The translations under genes were made by a program, and so were the position numbers. The notes under the pieces were generated by a model, which saw only the letters and a program-made list of their open reading frames with translations, did no database searches and had not been told where the DNA came from. This document shows positions 5,830 through 6,956 of a stretch of 6,956 nucleotides of DNA, piece by piece. Origin of the DNA: Methanobacterium sp. (GTDB taxonomy: Archaea; Methanobacteriota; Methanobacteria; Methanobacteriales; Methanobacteriaceae); NCBI GenBank assembly GCA_003161815.1, contig PMNN01000226.1:2403-9358 (forward strand), given 5' to 3'. How positions within the stretch are numbered: position 1 is the first letter of the stretch; the number at the start of each line of letters is the position of its first letter.

Positions 5830-6612
5830 TCACTTTATCTGGATTAATATATTTTTTGCAATATCCTCTATGGATTTCAAAGCCTTTGATTCAGAATAGC
5901 TTATCAGAGGTTTACCCTCCATATCAGCCTTTATTACGATTTCATCTCTAGGAATACTTCCTATAACATTTAATTCCATTTCTTCCAGCTTTCTGGTTAC
6001 AAATTCTTCTTCATTTTTATTTGAAATCTTATTTATAACACATGTTATCTTGTTTATTCCTATGTCTGCTGCTAGTTTTTTTATTCTATCAGCAGTTTCT
6101 AATGATTTAAGCCCAGGTTCCACTAAAATAATCATGATATCCACAGCTTCAGCGGTTCGCCTTCCCAGATGCTCTATACCTGCTTCCATATCTAATATCA
6201 CTAATTCATCTTTTTTAAGTATGAGATTCCTCATAAGAGCCTTAAGAAGCACTGATGCAGGACAGATACATCCTTCACCACCTTTTTCTACGGTTCCCAT
6301 CACTAATAGCCTTAAATTTTCATTTGAATCGTATTTTATAGATAATGATTCTGGAAGGTCAGATATCTTGGGATTCATCTTGAATACTTCTCCAAAGGAT
6401 GATCCTGGTTCTGCACCTGTTCGTTCCTTTATAAGTTCTCTCATTTTTGATATGGGAGTTATTTTAGTATGTATTCCTAGGCTGGATGCCAGATTCATAT
6501 CAGGGTCAGCGTCGATAGCGAATACTTTATAAGTTCGTGACAATATAAATGCCAATGTACCTGAAAGGGTTGTTTTTCCAACCCCTCCTTTTCCAGTTAC
6601 TGCAATTTTCAT
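5830..6612 (-). CDS. cooC: CooC-like nickel-insertion ATPase (MinD/ParA-type P-loop)
   Basis: Dimeric cytosolic ATPase of the SIMIBI class. CooC helps put nickel into carbon monoxide dehydrogenase, which in methanogens is part of the CODH/acetyl-CoA synthase used for carbon fixation. Visible parts of the 260 residues: deviant Walker A GKGGVGKTT (7-15, with signature Lys8 and Lys13), Walker A' IDADPDMNL (33-41), the CooC metal motif Cys115-Ile-Cys117-Pro after GGEG, Walker B and switch region VILDMEAGIEHLGRRT (138-153), and the guanine/adenine-site segment VINKISN (192-198). The CxC and DMEAGIEHLGR motifs separate CooC from MinD and NifH. The ATG at 6612 has AAAGGTGA five bases upstream; an overlapping out-of-frame ATG lies four bases before it. 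It leads the operon with pcc1 and serS. No CODH gene is present here, so the nickel client is assumed from the family. Confidence 0.9.
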   Translation of the reverse strand: MKIAVTGKGGVGKTTLSGTLAFILSRTYKVFAIDADPDMNLASSLGIHTKITPISKMRELIKERTGAEPGSSFGEVFKMNPKISDLPESLSIKYDSNENLRLLVMGTVEKGGEGCICPASVLLKALMRNLILKKDELVILDMEAGIEHLGRRTAEAVDIMIILVEPGLKSLETADRIKKLAADIGINKITCVINKISNKNEEEFVTRKLEEMELNVIGSIPRDEIVIKADMEGKPLISYSESKALKSIEDIAKNILIQIK

Positions 6613-6661
6613 TCATCTCACCTTTATATTATGATGTATTTTAGTGTTGATATAAGATTTT

Positions 6662-6669
6662 TGTATAAA
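6662..6669 (-). promoter_or_regulatory. TATA box of the cooC-pcc1-serS operon
   Basis: The minus strand reads TTTATACA, close to the archaeal consensus, 50-57 bases before the cooC ATG. The transcript would start near 6640, leaving a leader of about 28 bases that holds the AAAGGTGA ribosome-binding site (6625-6618). No other promoter is seen inside the operon. Confidence 0.55.
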
Positions 6670-6695
6670 TAACGGACATTATAGGGGCATTATAG

Positions 6696-6722
6696 AATAT
6701 AAAAAAGATTGGGAATATATTA
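6696..6722 (+). promoter_or_regulatory. Candidate TATA boxes for the L10e gene
   Basis: Two A/T boxes, AATATAAA from 6696 and AATATATT from 6714, are spaced to give transcript starts near 6727 or 6743, both ahead of the ribosome-binding site at 6767. Neither is clearly better. They lie back to back with the cooC promoter in the 171-base divergent gap, so the two transcription units could share control. Confidence 0.35.
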
Positions 6723-6766
6723 TTAAGGGTAATGTTTATTAAGTTATATTAAAAAAAACTTTTCTT

Positions 6767-6774
6767 AAAGGAGG
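6767..6774 (+). promoter_or_regulatory. Strong ribosome-binding site of the L10e gene
   Basis: AAAGGAGG lies nine bases before the ATG at 6784, a near-perfect complement to the 3' end of archaeal 16S rRNA, as expected for a highly expressed ribosomal protein gene. Confidence 0.85.
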
Positions 6775-6783
6775 ATTATCTCA

Positions 6784-6956
6784 ATGGTTAGAGCATACAC
6801 TAGAAAAGATTATATAAGGAAAATTCCTGGTTCCAGGATAGTTCAATATGATATGGGAAATCTCTCTGGAGAATTCCCTTTAACAGTCAGTTTGGCAGTT
6901 AAGGAGCCTGCACAACTATCACATAATGCGCTCGAAGCAGCTAGGATAGCATCAAA
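6784..6956 (+). CDS. rpl10e: Ribosomal protein L10e (uL16 family), 5' part only
   Basis: Large-subunit ribosomal protein of the archaeal/eukaryotic L10e group (uL16, the counterpart of bacterial L16), which binds 23S rRNA near the tRNA-binding sites and peptidyl transferase centre. The 57 codons present begin [18 protein letters not shown] and continue with [28 protein letters not shown], all hallmarks of the family's N-terminus. Full-length relatives have about 160-175 residues, so roughly two thirds lies beyond the right edge. The start is fixed by AAAGGAGG nine bases upstream. It diverges from the cooC operon. Truncation is due to the window edge, not to gene damage. Confidence 0.95.
   Translation, partial: MVRAYTRKDYIRKIPGSRIVQYDMGNLSGEFPLTVSLAVKEPAQLSHNALEAARIAS

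Noticed and set aside
6050..6532. Plus-strand 160-residue open frame opposite the CooC-like gene
   Set aside because: Ser/Ile-rich complement of a well-conserved ATPase; no start signal; long only by chance.
6614..6616. Alternative minus-strand ATG just before the cooC start
   Set aside because: It is out of frame with the ATPase and leads into no sensible protein; the in-frame ATG at 6612 fits the Walker A N-terminus.

Overview
The window comes from a methanogenic archaeon, most likely of the order Methanobacteriales (a Methanobacterium- or Methanobrevibacter-like genome). Three things point there. The seryl-tRNA synthetase is the rare type-2 form, known only from methanogens. The protein set is archaeal: Pcc1, ribosomal protein L10e, a long FKBP26-type isomerase and a CooC ATPase. 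The DNA is very A+T-rich, with archaeal TATA boxes and GGAGG/GGTGA ribosome-binding sites.

Layout, left to right. Positions 1-97 follow the end of pyrC. They hold a consensus TATA box and a Shine-Dalgarno motif pointing left, so another minus-strand gene probably begins just outside the window. Positions 98-1384 (minus) are a complete class I dihydroorotase, pyrC. Positions 1385-1734 are a 350-base A+T-rich divergent region with several inverted repeats and no convincing gene. Positions 1735-2853 (plus) encode a HIGH-type nucleotidyltransferase related to the bacterial tRNA(Met) cytidine acetate ligase TmcAL/YlbM. It overlaps by 28 bases the next plus-strand gene (2826-3671), a long FKBP-type prolyl isomerase/chaperone with a Glu-rich tail built from a 4-residue repeat. 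Between this gene and the converging serS, the minus strand carries a small open frame (3731-3883) for a 50-residue protein with one membrane segment and a Lys/Arg tail.

Positions 6612 down to 3949 (minus) form a tight operon in transcription order cooC-like ATPase, pcc1, serS. The first two genes overlap or nearly abut, and serS follows pcc1 after 13 bases. At the right edge, divergent from cooC, the first 57 codons of ribosomal protein L10e are present.

How the genes fit together: much of the window concerns tRNA and translation. Pcc1 belongs to KEOPS, which makes t6A in ANN-decoding tRNAs. SerRS charges tRNA(Ser), the TmcAL-like enzyme may act on a tRNA, and L10e sits in the large ribosomal subunit. 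CooC (nickel insertion into CO dehydrogenase) and PyrC (pyrimidine synthesis) look like ordinary core metabolism. There is no sign of mobile elements, CRISPR arrays, tRNA or rRNA genes. The points most worth following are the archaeal TmcAL-like protein coupled to FKBP26, the undescribed small membrane protein, the repeat-built acidic FKBP tail, and the inverted-repeat cluster in the divergent promoter region.
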